The notes under the pieces are model-generated. The model was given only the letters and a program-made list of their open reading frames with translations, made no database searches and was not told where the DNA came from. From an uncultured Eubacterium sp. (GTDB taxonomy: Bacteria > Bacillota > Clostridia > Lachnospirales > Lachnospiraceae): a stretch of DNA of 64,000 nt. Shown here piece by piece: positions 17,296 to 26,650 of this stretch. The stretch is from contig CAJTZF010000007.1 of assembly GCA_910584245.1 (NCBI GenBank), positions 75,295-139,294 on the forward strand, given 5' to 3'. The number at the start of each line of letters is the position of its first letter. Positions within the stretch are counted from its first letter, which is position 1. The translations under genes and the position numbers were made by a program.

Positions 17296-17304
17296 TGGTA
17301 TAAT
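17276..17304 (+). promoter_or_regulatory. Promoter of the polysaccharide deacetylase gene
   Basis: TTGAAA (17276-17281) inside the 3' end of the ATPase gene, 17-bp spacer, TATAAT (17299-17304) preceded by TGG (extended -10). Confidence 0.75.
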
Positions 17305-17394
17305 TGGTTTGTTAATTGCATTTTGTATATTGAGATATAGCATGGCTCCGAAGTGTGTGAAGCACGGAGAAAACGGGGGGAATGAGAGGTTGTT

Positions 17395-18279
17395 ATGAGT
17401 AGACGAGAGTATTTACGAAGGAAGAGAAGGCGCAGAAGTACGCAAAAGAATGTAGTCTGTATTAGCCTGGTAGCAGTACTCGTTGTGGTGTTGGCAGTCT
17501 CAGGTTTTGTAGTGTACTCAAGGATAAAAGATAATCAGTCTGGAGAGACGAATGAGGCATCAGCGGGGAGTCCCCCGGCGGTTGCATCAGAACCTGTTGT
17601 TTCGACGGCAGAGACAGACGTGGCTCCTGTAACTACGCCCACGCAGGAACCAGATCCGACGCCGGCGCCGAGGGAGAAAGCAGTTGCACTCACATTTGAC
17701 GATGGGCCGTCAAGGGAAAACACGGGGAAAATATTGGATGTGCTAAAGAAATATGGCGCACATGCTACCTTTTTTGTGCTCGGGGACCGGGCACGGGTGG
17801 ACGGGGATCTTCTGAAACAGGAGTTAGAGGCTGGGTGCGAGATCGGAAGCCATTCCTGGAATCACCCACAGTTAAGTAAAATTAGCTGGTCAGATGTAAA
17901 GAGCCAGGTTAGCAGGACAGACAATATCGTTAAGAAGATGACAGACGGTTACCAGATTAAATTGCTGCGCCCGCCATATGGGGCCATCAGTGATACGATG
18001 AGGAAGAAGCTGAAAAAGCCGATGATTCTTTGGAATGTGGATACATTGGACTGGAAAACCAGAGATGCAAAAAAGGTATTTAAGAAGGTTAAAAAGGAAG
18101 TCAAGGATGGGGATATTATATTAATGCACGATATTCACGCCGAGACTGCAGAAGCGATTAAACAGGTGGTACCCTGGCTGGTGGAACAGGGATATGACAT
18201 ATTGAGTGTGAGCGAGCTGGCGGAGAGAAATGGAAAGAACCTAAAGGCCGGAGAGGCGTACTGTGATGGCAAGAAGTGA
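17395..18279 (+). CDS. Membrane-anchored polysaccharide deacetylase (NodB domain, CE4)
   Basis: 294 aa. Residues 1-17 are strongly basic, 20-41 form one TM, and a Ser/Thr/Pro linker runs to about 93. The NodB domain follows with TFDDGP (Asp102 base, Asp103 metal ligand), SHSWNHP (His153 and His157 metal ligands), LRPPYG and the late LMHDIH. All metal and catalytic residues are present. It likely deacetylates peptidoglycan N-acetylglucosamine, giving lysozyme resistance as PgdA-type enzymes do; another acetylated glycan is possible. It has its own promoter and a GAGAGG RBS. Confidence 0.88.
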   Translation: MSRREYLRRKRRRRSTQKNVVCISLVAVLVVVLAVSGFVVYSRIKDNQSGETNEASAGSPPAVASEPVVSTAETDVAPVTTPTQEPDPTPAPREKAVALTFDDGPSRENTGKILDVLKKYGAHATFFVLGDRARVDGDLLKQELEAGCEIGSHSWNHPQLSKISWSDVKSQVSRTDNIVKKMTDGYQIKLLRPPYGAISDTMRKKLKKPMILWNVDTLDWKTRDAKKVFKKVKKEVKDGDIILMHDIHAETAEAIKQVVPWLVEQGYDILSVSELAERNGKNLKAGEAYCDGKK

Positions 18280-18309
18280 GTAAAATAATATTATGTTTTG
18301 ACTGGAAGA

Positions 18310-18347
18310 AGACGAGTGGGACGGAGTATTCCCACCCGTCTTTTTGT
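18310..18347 (+). terminator. Terminator after the deacetylase gene
   Basis: GACGAGTGGGA and TCCCACCCGTC pair with a short loop, followed by TTTTTG. Confidence 0.85.
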
Positions 18348-18382
18348 TTGTCCGGACATAAATAACCAAAAGAATTAAATTG

Positions 18383-18412
18383 TTGCGCAGTCACCGCCGG
18401 ATATGCTATAAT
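18383..18412 (+). promoter_or_regulatory. Promoter of the uxaC operon
   Basis: TTGCGC (18383-18388), 18-bp spacer, TATAAT (18407-18412) with an extended TGC. The predicted start lies near 18419, about 75 bases before the ATG. No clear cre box was seen here. Confidence 0.65.
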
Positions 18413-18461
18413 GAATCATTATGACGTTGGGGGCATACGGGATATGCACAAACATTGATTA

Positions 18462-18486
18462 TGCGCAAAGGCAGCGCAGAAATGAG
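18462..18486 (+). promoter_or_regulatory. Stem-loop abutting the SD of uxaC
   Basis: TGCGC (18462-18466), 7-base loop, GCGCA (18474-18478), then GAAATGAGG (18478-18486) and the ATG at 18493. It is one of the recurrent hairpin-SD units. Confidence 0.5.
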
Positions 18487-18492
18487 GTAAGT

Positions 18493-19899
18493 ATGAAAGA
18501 TTTTATGGATCCGGATTTTCTTTTATCGAACGAGACGGCGAAAAGATTATTTCATGATTATGCGGAACCGACTCCGGTTCTTGATTACCATTGCCATCTT
18601 GAACCGAGGGAGATCGCAGAGGACAGGCAGTTTCAGACGATAACAGAGCTTTGGCTGGGCGGCGACCATTATAAATGGCGTATCATGCGTTCGAATGGTG
18701 TAGACGAGCGCTACATAACAGGTGACGCGCCGGACGAGGAGAAGTTCCGCGCCTTTGCAGGGGCGCTTCCGAGGGCAATCGGCAATCCGATGTACCACTG
18801 GTGCCATCTTGAGTTACAGCGGTATTTCGGTATTTATGAGCCATTGAGTGAGAACAACTGGAAAAAGATTTATGACAAGTGCAATGAAAAACTGAGAGAA
18901 CCTGGGATGTCGGCGAGACAACTTATTAAGAAGTCCGGCGTCACGCTAGTGTGTACGACGGATGACCCGGTGGACGACCTGGCATACCACACATTGCTTC
19001 GGGAGGATAAGGATTTTGATGTCCAGGTGCTGCCGGCATGGAGACCGGATTTGGTAATGTGCCCGGAAAAGGATGGGTTTATTGAGTATGTGGGAAAGCT
19101 TTCCAAGGCCAGCGGGATAGAAATCGTGGATTTTGACACGTGTAAGCGGGCGCTCGTGAGACGTCTTGACTTTTTTGTGGAAAACGGATGCCGGATTACG
19201 GATCACGGCCTGGATTATGCACAGTACCGCCCGGTAACGGAAAAAGAAATGGATGTGCTTTTCAAGAGAAGCCTGGCCGGGGAATGTCTCACGCAAGAGG
19301 AGCTGCTTCAATTTAAGACGATGCTGCTATTGTTTCTGGGCAGGGAGTATGCTGCCAGGGATATGGCTATGCAGCTGCACTACGGGGCGAAACGGGAAAA
19401 TAATGAGCGCGTGTATGAGAGCGCCGGGGCGAATGCCGGAATCGACTGTATCAATGAAAAGGGATTTAGCTCGGAGGTCGCAGATTTCCTCAATGAACTT
19501 TGCCGGACGGGTGAACTTCCAAAAACGATTTTGTATTCCCTGAATCCGACAGATAACGCCGTGATTGGGACGATGATCGGCTGTTTCCAGGGGGATGGGA
19601 TCCGCGGAAAGATACAGCAGGGTTCCGCCTGGTGGTTCAATGACCACAAGACGGGAATGACAGAACAGATTACCTCGCTGGCAAGCCTGGGACTACTCGG
19701 TAACTTTATCGGGATGCTCACGGATTCGAGAAGTTTTGTATCCTATCCAAGGCATGAGTATTTCCGCCGTATTCTCTGCGATTTTATCGGAAAGCTGGTA
19801 GAGAACGGCGAATATCCACAGGATTATGAGCAGCTGGGTGCACTTGTGAAGGATATTTCTTATTATAATGCAGTCAATTACTTTGGGTTTGATTTATAA
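18493..19899 (+). CDS. uxaC: Glucuronate isomerase
   Basis: 468 aa, against 470 in E. coli. It starts MKDFMDPDFLLSNETAKRLFHDYA and has the family block PVLDYHCHLEPREIAED, in which the His-x-His pair is part of the active site, as well as CTTDDPVDDLAYH, ITDHGLDYA and LYSLNPTDNAVIG. It converts D-glucuronate to D-fructuronate (and galacturonate to tagaturonate). The start is set at ATG 18493 behind GAAATGAGG, not the upstream in-frame ATG 18421. Placed directly before GH115, it handles the glucuronate that enzyme frees. uxuA/uxuB are not in the window; a KDPG aldolase is, 22 kb away. Confidence 0.95.
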   Translation: MKDFMDPDFLLSNETAKRLFHDYAEPTPVLDYHCHLEPREIAEDRQFQTITELWLGGDHYKWRIMRSNGVDERYITGDAPDEEKFRAFAGALPRAIGNPMYHWCHLELQRYFGIYEPLSENNWKKIYDKCNEKLREPGMSARQLIKKSGVTLVCTTDDPVDDLAYHTLLREDKDFDVQVLPAWRPDLVMCPEKDGFIEYVGKLSKASGIEIVDFDTCKRALVRRLDFFVENGCRITDHGLDYAQYRPVTEKEMDVLFKRSLAGECLTQEELLQFKTMLLLFLGREYAARDMAMQLHYGAKRENNERVYESAGANAGIDCINEKGFSSEVADFLNELCRTGELPKTILYSLNPTDNAVIGTMIGCFQGDGIRGKIQQGSAWWFNDHKTGMTEQITSLASLGLLGNFIGMLTDSRSFVSYPRHEYFRRILCDFIGKLVENGEYPQDYEQLGALVKDISYYNAVNYFGFDL

Positions 19900-19935
19900 G
19901 TGGCAGAAAACATATGTTGCGGAAATGAGGATAGT

Positions 19936-22773
19936 ATGAAATTTAATTTAGTGAAGGAAAAAGCGGCAGGCTTTTATTTGGATCCGGGTGCGCTGGATTA
20001 TGAGGGACTTGCGCATGTGGCCCATATTTTTATAGAGGATGTAAAACAGGTTACCGGGGCGGTTATGCCGTTCGAGCATACGTGGACGGACGGGCCTCAG
20101 ATGATTGCGGGAACGGTGGGCAGCTGCCCGGCATTGGATGAACTCGTGAAAGCAGGGGCGGTGGATGTATCGGCCCTCGAGGGAAAGCGGGAAGTATTCC
20201 AGATCCAGCTGATTTCGCATGAAGGTGCAGAAAAGCTCGTAATTGCGGGGACAGAGACGATTGCGACCTTGTTTGGCATTTACTATATATCGAAAAAGAT
20301 CGGGGTATCCCCGTGGGTATACTGGGCGGATGTAAAGCCGGCCAGGCAGCAGGAGATTGTTTTTGATGAGAGCATTCATTTTGTTTCCAAGCAGCCCTCC
20401 GTGAAATTCCGCGGATTTTTTATGAACGATGAGTGGCCCTCACTGGGCAACTTTGTTATGAATACGTTCGGGGATTTCAATGAATTTTTCTATGAGAAGG
20501 TATTTGATTTACTGCTCCGTCTGAATGGAAACTATTTCTGGCCGGCGATGTGGTCGGCTTCGCTTCCCCTGGATGGTTCGGAGGACCCGCTGGCGATTAT
20601 TAAGCTGGCGACCGCACTCGGCATTACAATCGGGCAGTCGCACCATGAGCCGCTTATGCGCGCCAGTGAAGAATGGGATAAGGTAAAGACGGACCAGAAC
20701 AATGTCGGATACGGGAAAGACTGGAATTATTATACGAACGGTGAGGGACTGTACCGCTATTGGGAGGATGGCGTTGAGCGCGACAAGGAATTTAAGCATA
20801 TGATTACGATCGGAATGCGCGGTGAGCGTGATACGATGATGCTCGGCAGCGATTCTACGATACAAGAAAATGTTGAGCTTTTGCGCCGGATTATTACGGA
20901 CCAGAAGAAGATAATCCGCGAAAAGGGCTGTGACCACATGCCCAAAATGCTCGCTCTGTACAAAGAGGTTGAGGGATTTTATTACGGCGGAAACGGCGTC
21001 AACGGACTGCGCTCTTGGGATGGGCTGGATGATGTTACACTGCTTCTGTCCGACGACAATTTTGGAAATGTGCGGACGCTTCCGACAGAAGACATACGGG
21101 ACAGAGAGGCAGGCTGGGGGCTTTATTACCACTTTGATTACCACGGCGCGCCGATCTCGTATGAGTGGGTGAATTCCACGCCGCTGCCAAAAGTATGGGA
21201 GCAGGTTTCTATGGCGTACGATTACGGTATTCGTGACCTGTGGATTGTGAATGTAGGCGACATACGGCCCAATGAGCTTCCGCTCTCTTATTTTATGGGA
21301 CTTGCGTATGATTTTGAGGGAATGGGAACGGAGCATCTGAATAAGACGGACGCATTTCTTGCAGACTGGGTAGAGGAGCAGTTCGGCGCCTGGATTGCGG
21401 ACGGGCAGCTCAAGAACACGATTGGCCATATTTTGCGTGAATATACAAGAATTCACGGTTTAAGGCGTCCGGAGGCGATGAATCCGGGTGTTTACCACGT
21501 GTCGCATTTCAATGAGACGAAGAAGATGATTGCCCGCTGTGAAGCGTTGATTGAGACAGCGGATGCTATTCAGGGCAGTATTCCGGCAGAAGCACAGGCG
21601 TCGTTTTTTGGCCTTGTATACTACCCAGCGGTGGCAGGTATGAATCTTCAGCTTATGAGCCTGTATGCGGCTCTAAACAACTGGTATGCCAAATTTGGCG
21701 CCAGTGCTGCAAACGGGTACGCCGACCAGGTTGAGGCGGCCATTGTACGCGATGAGGTGCTTACAAAATATTACAATGAAGGGATGGCAGAGGGCAAATG
21801 GAAGGGTATGATGATGTCTTCCCATGCCTGCTTTGTCACATGGAATGAAGAGGGGTGGCATTTTCCGGAGACGACGCGCGTGGAGCCGCAAAAGGGAAGC
21901 CAGCTGCTGGTACACGCAGAACAGGCGGACCGTTTTGTGAGTGAGGGAAGTGTTTCGCTGCCTGAGTTCACACAGTTGGGAGGAGAGTGCTACCGTCTTG
22001 AAATTGCAAATGCGGGATCGGATGCATTTGATTTTGAGATCTGCGCCACGGACGGTATTTTACTTAGCAAGGAGACCGGCACAGTGGACAAGGAACTTGT
22101 CTCGGTAGAAATCCGGATTGACGGCAAGCGCACGCAGAGCTTTGCCGGGACGGTAACGGTATCCGGCGCGGGAAGCCAGGTGGAGGCTGCTGTCATCTTT
22201 ACGGCGAAACCAGACGGTATTCCGGCGGGAGTGTTTGTGGAACGGGATGGCATCGTGTCGATGGAGGCGGAGCATTTTGCGGAAAATATTCCGTTTGGCG
22301 GGTACCATTTTGAGAAGCTGGATGCTTATGGAAAGACGTTGTCTTCTATGAAAATATATCCGACAACCTCAAATTTTGACCAGATCGGGGAAGCTCCATG
22401 TCTGACGTATTCGGTCTATGTGAAAGAGGCAGGCGAGTATTTCTTGAAGGTAATTACGGCGCCAAGCAATAATCTTGAACACGGCCGTACGATGCGGTAC
22501 GCTGTTTGTGCCGGGGATGGGGAGATCGTCACGGGCGATACGATCCTGTCAGAGAATTATAGAATCGGCGGAGGCCCGAACCAGCCGCACACGTGGACGG
22601 AGGGAGTACTGGACAACTGCCACTATGGAATTACGGCTCACAAGCTGAATGCGGGCGTCAATGAAATACGGTTTTACGGAGTGGAGGCAGGCATTGTGCT
22701 GCAAAAGCTTGTCCTCTACCGGGGAGAGCTTCCGGAATCGTATTTAGGTCCGGAGGAGAGCCAGAGAATATAA
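19936..22773 (+). CDS. Xylan alpha-1,2-glucuronidase (GH115 family)
   Basis: 945 aa from ATG 19936, behind GGAAATGAGG; the upstream GTG at 19900 directly follows the uxaC stop and has no SD. The central block VKFRGFFMNDEWPSLGNF, LLRLNGNYFWPAMW, IGQSHHEPLMR and the long C-terminal beta-rich part match GH115. There is no signal peptide, so it acts inside the cell on imported (methyl-)glucuronoxylo-oligosaccharides, removing the 1,2-linked glucuronate from xylose, including internal units. With uxaC it forms a short glucuronate-release and isomerisation module. The C-terminal domain (about residues 770-945) is typical of the family. Confidence 0.88.
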   Translation: MKFNLVKEKAAGFYLDPGALDYEGLAHVAHIFIEDVKQVTGAVMPFEHTWTDGPQMIAGTVGSCPALDELVKAGAVDVSALEGKREVFQIQLISHEGAEKLVIAGTETIATLFGIYYISKKIGVSPWVYWADVKPARQQEIVFDESIHFVSKQPSVKFRGFFMNDEWPSLGNFVMNTFGDFNEFFYEKVFDLLLRLNGNYFWPAMWSASLPLDGSEDPLAIIKLATALGITIGQSHHEPLMRASEEWDKVKTDQNNVGYGKDWNYYTNGEGLYRYWEDGVERDKEFKHMITIGMRGERDTMMLGSDSTIQENVELLRRIITDQKKIIREKGCDHMPKMLALYKEVEGFYYGGNGVNGLRSWDGLDDVTLLLSDDNFGNVRTLPTEDIRDREAGWGLYYHFDYHGAPISYEWVNSTPLPKVWEQVSMAYDYGIRDLWIVNVGDIRPNELPLSYFMGLAYDFEGMGTEHLNKTDAFLADWVEEQFGAWIADGQLKNTIGHILREYTRIHGLRRPEAMNPGVYHVSHFNETKKMIARCEALIETADAIQGSIPAEAQASFFGLVYYPAVAGMNLQLMSLYAALNNWYAKFGASAANGYADQVEAAIVRDEVLTKYYNEGMAEGKWKGMMMSSHACFVTWNEEGWHFPETTRVEPQKGSQLLVHAEQADRFVSEGSVSLPEFTQLGGECYRLEIANAGSDAFDFEICATDGILLSKETGTVDKELVSVEIRIDGKRTQSFAGTVTVSGAGSQVEAAVIFTAKPDGIPAGVFVERDGIVSMEAEHFAENIPFGGYHFEKLDAYGKTLSSMKIYPTTSNFDQIGEAPCLTYSVYVKEAGEYFLKVITAPSNNLEHGRTMRYAVCAGDGEIVTGDTILSENYRIGGGPNQPHTWTEGVLDNCHYGITAHKLNAGVNEIRFYGVEAGIVLQKLVLYRGELPESYLGPEESQRI

Positions 22774-22800
22774 ACAGAAAACGACATAGGAGGATTTGTT

Positions 22801-23877
22801 ATGGCTGAAAAATGTATTGAGCTAAAAGGCATTACCAAATCATTTGACGGACAAATCGTTCTTGATAAGATGAATCTTGATATTCATGAGAATGAATTTG
22901 TTACCTTGCTCGGCCCAAGCGGCTGCGGTAAGACGACGACGCTGCGTATTATCGGCGGGTTCGAGACGGCAGATGAGGGTGAAGTGCTGCTAAACGGAGT
23001 TGATATTGCCAGGGTTCCTGCCAATAAACGGCCGATTAATACGGTGTTTCAAAAATACGCGCTGTTTTCGCATATGAATATCGAGGAAAATATCGCATTC
23101 GGATTAAAAATAAAGAAGAAATCGAAACAGTATATCCGGGATAAGATCCATTATGCCCTAAAACTTGTGAATCTGGAAGGGTTTGAGAAGCGTTCGCCGG
23201 ATTCACTCAGCGGTGGGCAGCAGCAGAGAATTGCGATTGCGAGGGCGATCGTGAATGAACCGAAAATACTTTTATTGGATGAGCCGCTCGGGGCGCTGGA
23301 TTTGAAACTGCGCCAGGACATGCAGTATGAGCTGATCCGGCTGAAGGAAGAGCTTGGAATTACGTTTGTATACGTTACCCATGACCAGGAGGAGGCGCTC
23401 ACGATGTCCGATATGATCGTGGTCATGAACCAGGGGTATATTCAGCAGATCGGCTCCCCAGAGGACATTTATAATGAGCCGCAGAATGCGTTTGTGGCGG
23501 ATTTTATCGGGGAGAGTAATATTATTTCCGCTACAATGGTGCGGGATAGGCTTGTCAATATACAGGGCACGGATTTCGAGTGTGTGGATGTGGGATTCGG
23601 TGAAAATAGGCCGGTGGACGTAGTGATACGCCCGGAGGATCTTATTTTAGTGCCAGTGGAAAAGGGGCTGATCCGGGGACGCGTGACTTCCCTTGTTTTT
23701 AAGGGGGTACACTATGAGATGGAAATTGAGGCGATGGATTATACATGGCTTGTCCAGAGTACCCGTCTGGCAGAGGTCGGCAGCGAGGTGGGGCTCTGGG
23801 TCGATCCCTTCAATATACAGATTATGAAAAAACCCGAGAATGAGGCGGAGGAGGTGTTTTCTGGTGACCGGATCTAA
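22801..23877 (+). CDS. potA: Spermidine/putrescine-type ABC importer ATPase
   Basis: 358 aa. Walker A GPSGCGKTT, Q-loop VFQKYALFSHMNIEENIAFG, signature LSGGQQQRIAIARAI, Walker B ILLLDEPLGALD and H-loop VTHDQEEA are intact. The C-terminal TOBE domain has VVIRPEDL. Gene order potA-potB-potC-potD and motifs support a polyamine importer. It follows the GH115 gene by 27 bases with its own SD (AGGAGG) and no terminator between, so it may be co-transcribed with the glucuronate genes. A related substrate cannot be excluded. Confidence 0.85.
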   Translation: MAEKCIELKGITKSFDGQIVLDKMNLDIHENEFVTLLGPSGCGKTTTLRIIGGFETADEGEVLLNGVDIARVPANKRPINTVFQKYALFSHMNIEENIAFGLKIKKKSKQYIRDKIHYALKLVNLEGFEKRSPDSLSGGQQQRIAIARAIVNEPKILLLDEPLGALDLKLRQDMQYELIRLKEELGITFVYVTHDQEEALTMSDMIVVMNQGYIQQIGSPEDIYNEPQNAFVADFIGESNIISATMVRDRLVNIQGTDFECVDVGFGENRPVDVVIRPEDLILVPVEKGLIRGRVTSLVFKGVHYEMEIEAMDYTWLVQSTRLAEVGSEVGLWVDPFNIQIMKKPENEAEEVFSGDRI

Positions 23878-24691
23878 ACACCTCAGGCGTCTTGCCTACC
23901 CATACGCGGTATGGATGGCTATTTTTGTTATTGTTCCAATTTTTATCGTCGGTTACTATGGTTTTACAGACCGGGATGGCGGATTTACGTTAGAACACAT
24001 CCGCAGCATTTCAACGCCGGCCCACTTAAAGGCGCTGCTGCTTTCGGTAAAACTCTCTGTAGTCAGCACGCTGATCTGTTTTTTGTTATCGCTGCCGCTG
24101 GCGCTTGCGATCCGGAGCACAAAAGTGAACAGCAACGGATTTATTATTTTCATCTTTATACTGCCGATGTGGATGAATTTTTTGCTCCGCACGATAGCAT
24201 GGCAGTCTCTTCTTGAAAAAACAGGTATTATTAATACAATTTTGCATGCGGTCGGTCTTCCCGGGCAGAATATGATTAATACCGAGGGCGCTATTATACT
24301 CGGGATGGTTTACAATTATCTTCCGTTTATGGTGCTGCCGATTTACAATTCACTCGTGAGGATTTCCCAGGATACGTTTGATGCGGCGCAGGATTTGGGG
24401 GCTAATTGGTTCCAGGTTTTGTGGCACATCACGTTGCCGCAGATTTTTCCCGGCATCGTAAGCGGGATTACGATGGTTTTTGTGCCGGCGATGACGACGT
24501 TTGTCATTTCCAACCTGCTCGGCGGGGCGAAAATAAATTTGATCGGAAATGTTATCGAACAGGAATTCACAACGGCAAACAACTGGTACGAAGGCGCCGG
24601 CCTGTCGCTTGTCCTGATGATTCTCGTACTTGGAAGCATGGCGGTTATGTCGCGCTATGACAAGGATGGGGAGGGGGCGGCGATATGGTAA
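23864..24691 (+). CDS. potB: Spermidine/putrescine-type ABC permease, PotB
   Basis: 275 aa from GTG 23864, nine bases after GGAGGAGG and overlapping potA by 14 bases; an upstream ATG at 23840 overlaps the SD. Six membrane segments are visible, for example VWMAIFVIVPIFIVGYYGF and LILVLGSMAVM. The EAA-type loop TFDAAQDLGANWFQVLWHITLPQI contacts the ATPase. It ends overlapping the start of potC. Confidence 0.85.
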   Translation: MTGSKHLRRLAYPYAVWMAIFVIVPIFIVGYYGFTDRDGGFTLEHIRSISTPAHLKALLLSVKLSVVSTLICFLLSLPLALAIRSTKVNSNGFIIFIFILPMWMNFLLRTIAWQSLLEKTGIINTILHAVGLPGQNMINTEGAIILGMVYNYLPFMVLPIYNSLVRISQDTFDAAQDLGANWFQVLWHITLPQIFPGIVSGITMVFVPAMTTFVISNLLGGAKINLIGNVIEQEFTTANNWYEGAGLSLVLMILVLGSMAVMSRYDKDGEGAAIW

Positions 24692-25482
24692 GAAAAAAGC
24701 TTGCCGGAATTGGTGGGAAAATTTACCTGCTCCTTATATTTATATTTTTGTATGGCCCGATTGCTACTTTGATCGTGCTGTCCTTTAATGAGTCCCGGTT
24801 TCGCGGGAAGTGGGGAGGATTCAGCTTGAAGTGGTACGAAAGCCTGTTTTCTTCCCGGGAGATTATGGATGCCCTTTGGACGACGTTGCTGCTTGCTCTT
24901 TTATCTGCGTTTATTGCCACTGTACTCGGCACGGTCGCCGCATTTGCGATGAACCGGATGAAGCGGCTGCCGCGGGTCATACTTATGACAGTCACAAACA
25001 TTCCGATGCTTAATGCGGACATCGTTACAGGGATTTCCCTTATGCTTTTGTTTCTTGCCTTAAATTATAAGCTCGGTTTCAGCAGTGTGCTATTTGCACA
25101 TATTACGTTTAATTTGCCTTATGTCGTGCTGAGTGTGCTTCCTAAATTGAAACAGATGAACCGGAGTGTTTATGAGGCGGCGCTTGATTTGGGGGCTTCG
25201 AAGCAGTACGCGTTTTTGAAAGTGATTTTTCCAGATATCCTTCCGGGGATCTTGACAGGATTTCTTTTATCCTTTACGATGTCACTGGATGACTTTGTTA
25301 TTACGCACTTTACGAAAGGGGTGGGCGTCGATACGCTTTCCACAAAGATTTACGCGGAGGTCAGAAAGGGGATCCGGCCGGAAATTTATGCGCTTTCCAC
25401 ACTTTTATTTGTGGGCGTGTTTATTATGTTAGTTCTCGTCAACCGGAGAACTGGCCAGAGCAGGGAACGATCGGCTAAGTGA
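24685..25482 (+). CDS. potC: Spermidine/putrescine-type ABC permease, PotC
   Basis: 265 aa, starting at ATG 24685 inside the end of potB. It has six TMs, with the first at LLLIFIFLYGPIATLIVLSF. The EAA loop is YEAALDLGASKQYAFLKVIFPDI, followed by LSFTMSLDDFVITHF, a motif characteristic of PotC/PotI permeases. It works with PotB, PotA and the lipoprotein below. Confidence 0.88.
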   Translation: MVRKKLAGIGGKIYLLLIFIFLYGPIATLIVLSFNESRFRGKWGGFSLKWYESLFSSREIMDALWTTLLLALLSAFIATVLGTVAAFAMNRMKRLPRVILMTVTNIPMLNADIVTGISLMLLFLALNYKLGFSSVLFAHITFNLPYVVLSVLPKLKQMNRSVYEAALDLGASKQYAFLKVIFPDILPGILTGFLLSFTMSLDDFVITHFTKGVGVDTLSTKIYAEVRKGIRPEIYALSTLLFVGVFIMLVLVNRRTGQSRERSAK

Positions 25483-25534
25483 AATGGTTTTAGTATGGCT
25501 GGCAAAGTAGAAAAAAGAAAGTAGGAAGAAAGAG

Positions 25535-26593
25535 ATGAAAAAAATAATAGCCTTATGTTGTTTTATGTGTTTGGTTGTGGGCAGTCTGACTGCTTGTGGA
25601 GACGGTTCCTCCGCCGGGGAGCTCTATGTTTATAATTATGGTGAGTACTTTGATCCCGATGCCCTGCAGCAGTTTGAGGAGGAAACCGGTATAAAGGTCA
25701 CCTACGATGAGTACGAGACAAACGAAATGATGTATCCGCTTGTCGCAAATGGAGCGGCGGAGTACGATCTGGTATGCCCGTCGGATTATATGGTGCAGCG
25801 GATGATTGGCGAGGGACTGTTGGAAGAGATTAACTTTGAACATATTCCAAATATCAAATACGTGGACCAGGTGTACATGGATGCCAGCCGCGCATTTGAT
25901 GAAAGTAACCGTTACAGCGTGCCATACCTGTGGGGAACGGTGGGGATTTTGTACAATAAGACGGTCGTGACAGAGCCGGTTGACAGCTGGGACATTTTGT
26001 GGGATACAAAATATAAGGATAATGTGCTGATGCAGAAAAGCGTACGGGATGCCTTTGGCATTACCCTTAAATATCTTGGCTATTCTCTGAACAGTACGGA
26101 TGAAAATGAGCTGGAGCAGGCGAAGCAGAAATTGTTGGAACAGAAAAAGTCTGGCGTGGTACAGGCATATGTTGTCGATGAAGTGCGGGATAAAATGATC
26201 GCAAATGAAGCGGCGATCGGTGTGATCTATTCCGGGGAGGCGCTTACTTGCCAGAAGGAGAACCCGGATTTGGAATATGTGATACCAAAAGAGGGCAGTA
26301 ATTTGTGGATTGATTCGTGGGTTATTCCGAAAGGCGCAAAAAATAAAGAGAACGCGGAAAAGTTTCTTGATTTCCTGTGCCGGCCGGAGATAGCGAAGAA
26401 AAATTTTGATTATATCACGTATTCGATTCCAAATAGCGAGGGCCGTAAGCTCATTGAGGAAGAGGAATACCGAAATAGTACGATTGCTTTTCCTGAGCTG
26501 GAATCGCTTACGAACTGCGAGACGTTGAAATATCTGGGGCCGGAAGCCGATGAATTGTATAATAAAAAATGGAAGGAAATTATGGCGGATTGA
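25535..26593 (+). CDS. potD: Spermidine/putrescine-type substrate-binding lipoprotein, PotD
   Basis: 352 aa with signal peptide and lipobox LTAC (Cys21). The mature part begins ELYVYNYGEYFDPDALQQFEEETGI and contains DLVCPSDYMVQRM, VPYLWGTVGILYN and LWIDSWVIPKGAKN, the usual PotD/PotF blocks with the acidic and aromatic residues that hold polyamines. It is the last gene of the operon and is closed by a strong terminator. Confidence 0.88.
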   Translation: MKKIIALCCFMCLVVGSLTACGDGSSAGELYVYNYGEYFDPDALQQFEEETGIKVTYDEYETNEMMYPLVANGAAEYDLVCPSDYMVQRMIGEGLLEEINFEHIPNIKYVDQVYMDASRAFDESNRYSVPYLWGTVGILYNKTVVTEPVDSWDILWDTKYKDNVLMQKSVRDAFGITLKYLGYSLNSTDENELEQAKQKLLEQKKSGVVQAYVVDEVRDKMIANEAAIGVIYSGEALTCQKENPDLEYVIPKEGSNLWIDSWVIPKGAKNKENAEKFLDFLCRPEIAKKNFDYITYSIPNSEGRKLIEEEEYRNSTIAFPELESLTNCETLKYLGPEADELYNKKWKEIMAD

Positions 26594-26597
26594 TTAT

Positions 26598-26650
26598 AAA
26601 ACATACCGCCCCTCGTATCGCACGGATGCAAAGGGGCGGTATGTTTTTAT
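26598..26650. terminator. Bidirectional terminator between potD and the GyrI-like gene
   Basis: AAACATACCGCCCCT (26599-26613) pairs perfectly with AGGGGCGGTATGTTT (26632-26646), with T-runs on both strands. Confidence 0.88.

Noticed and set aside
20509..21456. 315-codon open frame opposite the GH115 gene
   Set aside because: Shadow frame without RBS or family motifs.
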